A DNA stretch of 64,000 nucleotides. It comes from Sphagnum compactum. Its lineage: Eukaryota > Bryophyta > Sphagnopsida > Sphagnales. The stretch is taken from NCBI GenBank assembly GCA_965153455.1, contig OZ234502.1:8649495-8713494 (forward strand), written 5' to 3'. Of this stretch, positions 62,534 through 64,000 are shown one piece after another. The notes under the pieces were generated by a model. It worked only from the letters and a program-made list of their open reading frames with translations, searched no databases and was not told the DNA's origin. A program made the translations under genes and the position numbers. Each line of letters opens with the position of its first letter. Positions within the stretch are counted from its first letter, which is position 1.

Positions 62534-64000
62534 ACATATAATCCATAAGAACATGATCAAAGTCTTTTGTGAACGTCTCAAGTTACAATGTGCAAGTCAG
62601 TTGCATCCTCGATGGTCCGCTGGGGATCACTCTCTCTCTGTGTCTCTCTGTCTCTCTCTGTGCAATTCATTTCTTTCCTGTAAGATAAGAACACCATAAA
62701 CCCTGAGTGCACCATAAACCAAAGACCTAAGAAGGGTGAGCCCTTAAGAACCCAAGTTGTCACAAAAGAGGTTTCTGTAAGTACCCAATTAGTATCTTCT
62801 TCAAGGATAGTTTTTTTTTCCTGTTTTTTGGGGGGGTTTGTTTTTGTTGTTGAGGAGGAAGGCTTTGTGGGATTTCCAGAGCTTTTGGACACACTGGTGG
62901 GGCTAGGTCCACCCGGCCCGTGCATCCATATTTGAGATCTCCAACAAGCTCTTTGAGACTTGCTAGAGAGCTTTGTTTACAATTGTAGACATCATCACAT
63001 TATAAGCTTTAGACTAGCTGCTGCTATGGTTTTTGCTGTTGCAAGTCATTTCAGAACTATTTTGGTGGCTCAAGTGGGAAGCCCATTTGAAATGATGTAA
63101 CATCAGACCAGCCACACCCACACATGATCAAAGCAGTTGTTCCACTATCTAGCTCACAGATCAAACCTTGTTTTTACACCCACAGAGCTTCTAATTACTT
63201 CCCTGCAGAAGCAACAAACTTTCTTCAATAACTGTAAGTTTTGTAGTTGACATGAAATATTGTCACTTCATGTCTTCATGAACAACTCTGATAATAATTT
63301 GTTGGGGTTCACACTCATCCAACAATGATTTTGAACAATTCATGTTCAAACCCATTTTGAGAGGAAGAGAAAATAATCATCCCTAGCTAGCATGAATTTG
63401 GTGGGGATCATGATCTTCCACAATTGACAATTCTTGTATAAACTCAAGTCTTTTGGGACATGTATGCATAGTGTGACTAGAAATTTTTTTTTTAACTTAT
63501 TAGATCTCATTTGCAAAATACAAACTTTAGTATATATGAAGGCTTTGCTTATATGGGTACTTTCCATTGATGCCAACAAAGATTCAATAAGAGTTGTTCT
63601 ACTAAATAGTGCTATGGCCCTTCACCCCAAACCAATTGTGTGTACATAGGACTTCAAAACAAATGTTGCAAATTATATATGTTTTTTTTTGAAATTAACT
63701 TTGTGTTTGTTTTTTTTTTCTTAATCTAATTGTGCCATGATCTCTTAGACTTGCTAAAATTCTTCATGCTTTTTCCAGAAATAAAATTTTAAATGGCTTT
63801 CAAGATTGATGATTTTATTTGCCAAAGTTCTTTTTTCTTTCTTTTTGCATGCTTTTAGCTAGTTGCTACAATTGTCAATTGTTGTGCTTACATTTTTTTC
63901 AAGCATGCATGCAATTGAGTGCTCACTACTAGCAAAGTCCTTTGAATGTACTAGAGAGCAGGCTAGCTAGGGCCCATTCTAGATCCTAACAAGTCCATAG
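62534..64000. other. HD-Zip 3' flank and spacer
   Basis: The first part is the probable 3' UTR, with a CT/GT-rich microsatellite at about 62625-62662 and a poly-T/poly-G stretch near 62810-62840. Beyond about 63000 the sequence becomes AT-rich with no recognisable gene or element. The right edge is cut by the window. Confidence 0.5.

Overview
This window is plant nuclear DNA. It carries spliced genes with GT-AG introns: a homeodomain-leucine zipper class I factor, a two-exon tubulin cofactor C, an eight-exon MRT4, and a single-exon NKAP/MAS2-type gene. It also has AACCCTA promoter elements, a decayed plant L1-type LINE with a zf-RVT domain, and a CACTA-type element. The gene-poor, very AT-rich spacers, full of minisatellites and small transposons, together with the character of the HD-Zip I and LINE proteins, suggest a seed-free vascular plant. 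A fern is my best guess, but this is inference. No bacterial, viral or organellar genes were seen, and no CRISPR array.

Layout: 1-7075 is AT-rich spacer with a 53-bp x7 minisatellite (548-918), an orphan promoter/leader-like stretch (1210-1610), a ~355-bp x3 tandem array (4235-5330) and a TAGG-rich degenerate block. 7076-9897 is MRT4 (+, eight exons) behind a four-unit TTAGGG telo-box. 9898-12430 is spacer with unassigned coding-like pieces. 12430-14616 holds NKAP/MAS2 (-) with a tandem-duplicated, broken copy of its own 3' end just downstream. 15683-16132 is a TIR element lying directly beside a dead LINE (about 16140-19340, -). 19341-30560 is AT-rich spacer with 74-bp x4 and ~220-bp x4 arrays. 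30561-32223 is TBCC (-, two exons), with a four-copy 15-residue linker repeat; a long foldback sequence lies upstream at 33381-33654. 34000-60000 is gene-poor: members of a palindromic-core dispersed repeat, a TIR element (40626-41031), a CACTA-like element (41559-43453) carrying a tRNA-derived SINE-like segment, a 43-bp x10 minisatellite (54993-55425) and a small GC-rich hairpin island (about 56430-56590). 60469-62533 is an HD-Zip class I gene (+, three exons) whose leader is crowded with upstream ORFs.

The four genes form no pathway or operon. MRT4 and NKAP/MAS2 both act in nucleolar or nuclear RNA and ribosome biology, and TBCC in tubulin folding. These three housekeeping genes share AACCCTA telo-box motifs close to their starts. 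I saw no such motif near the HD-Zip I gene, a likely regulated transcription factor. The observations most worth a second look are the ~275-nt foldback at 33381-33654, the HD-Zip leader uORFs with a very long C-terminal tail, the TBCC linker repeat, the CACTA element with its unusual core, and the dispersed palindromic-core repeat family. Exon boundaries were read by eye from splice consensus, reading phase and family knowledge, not from transcript data.
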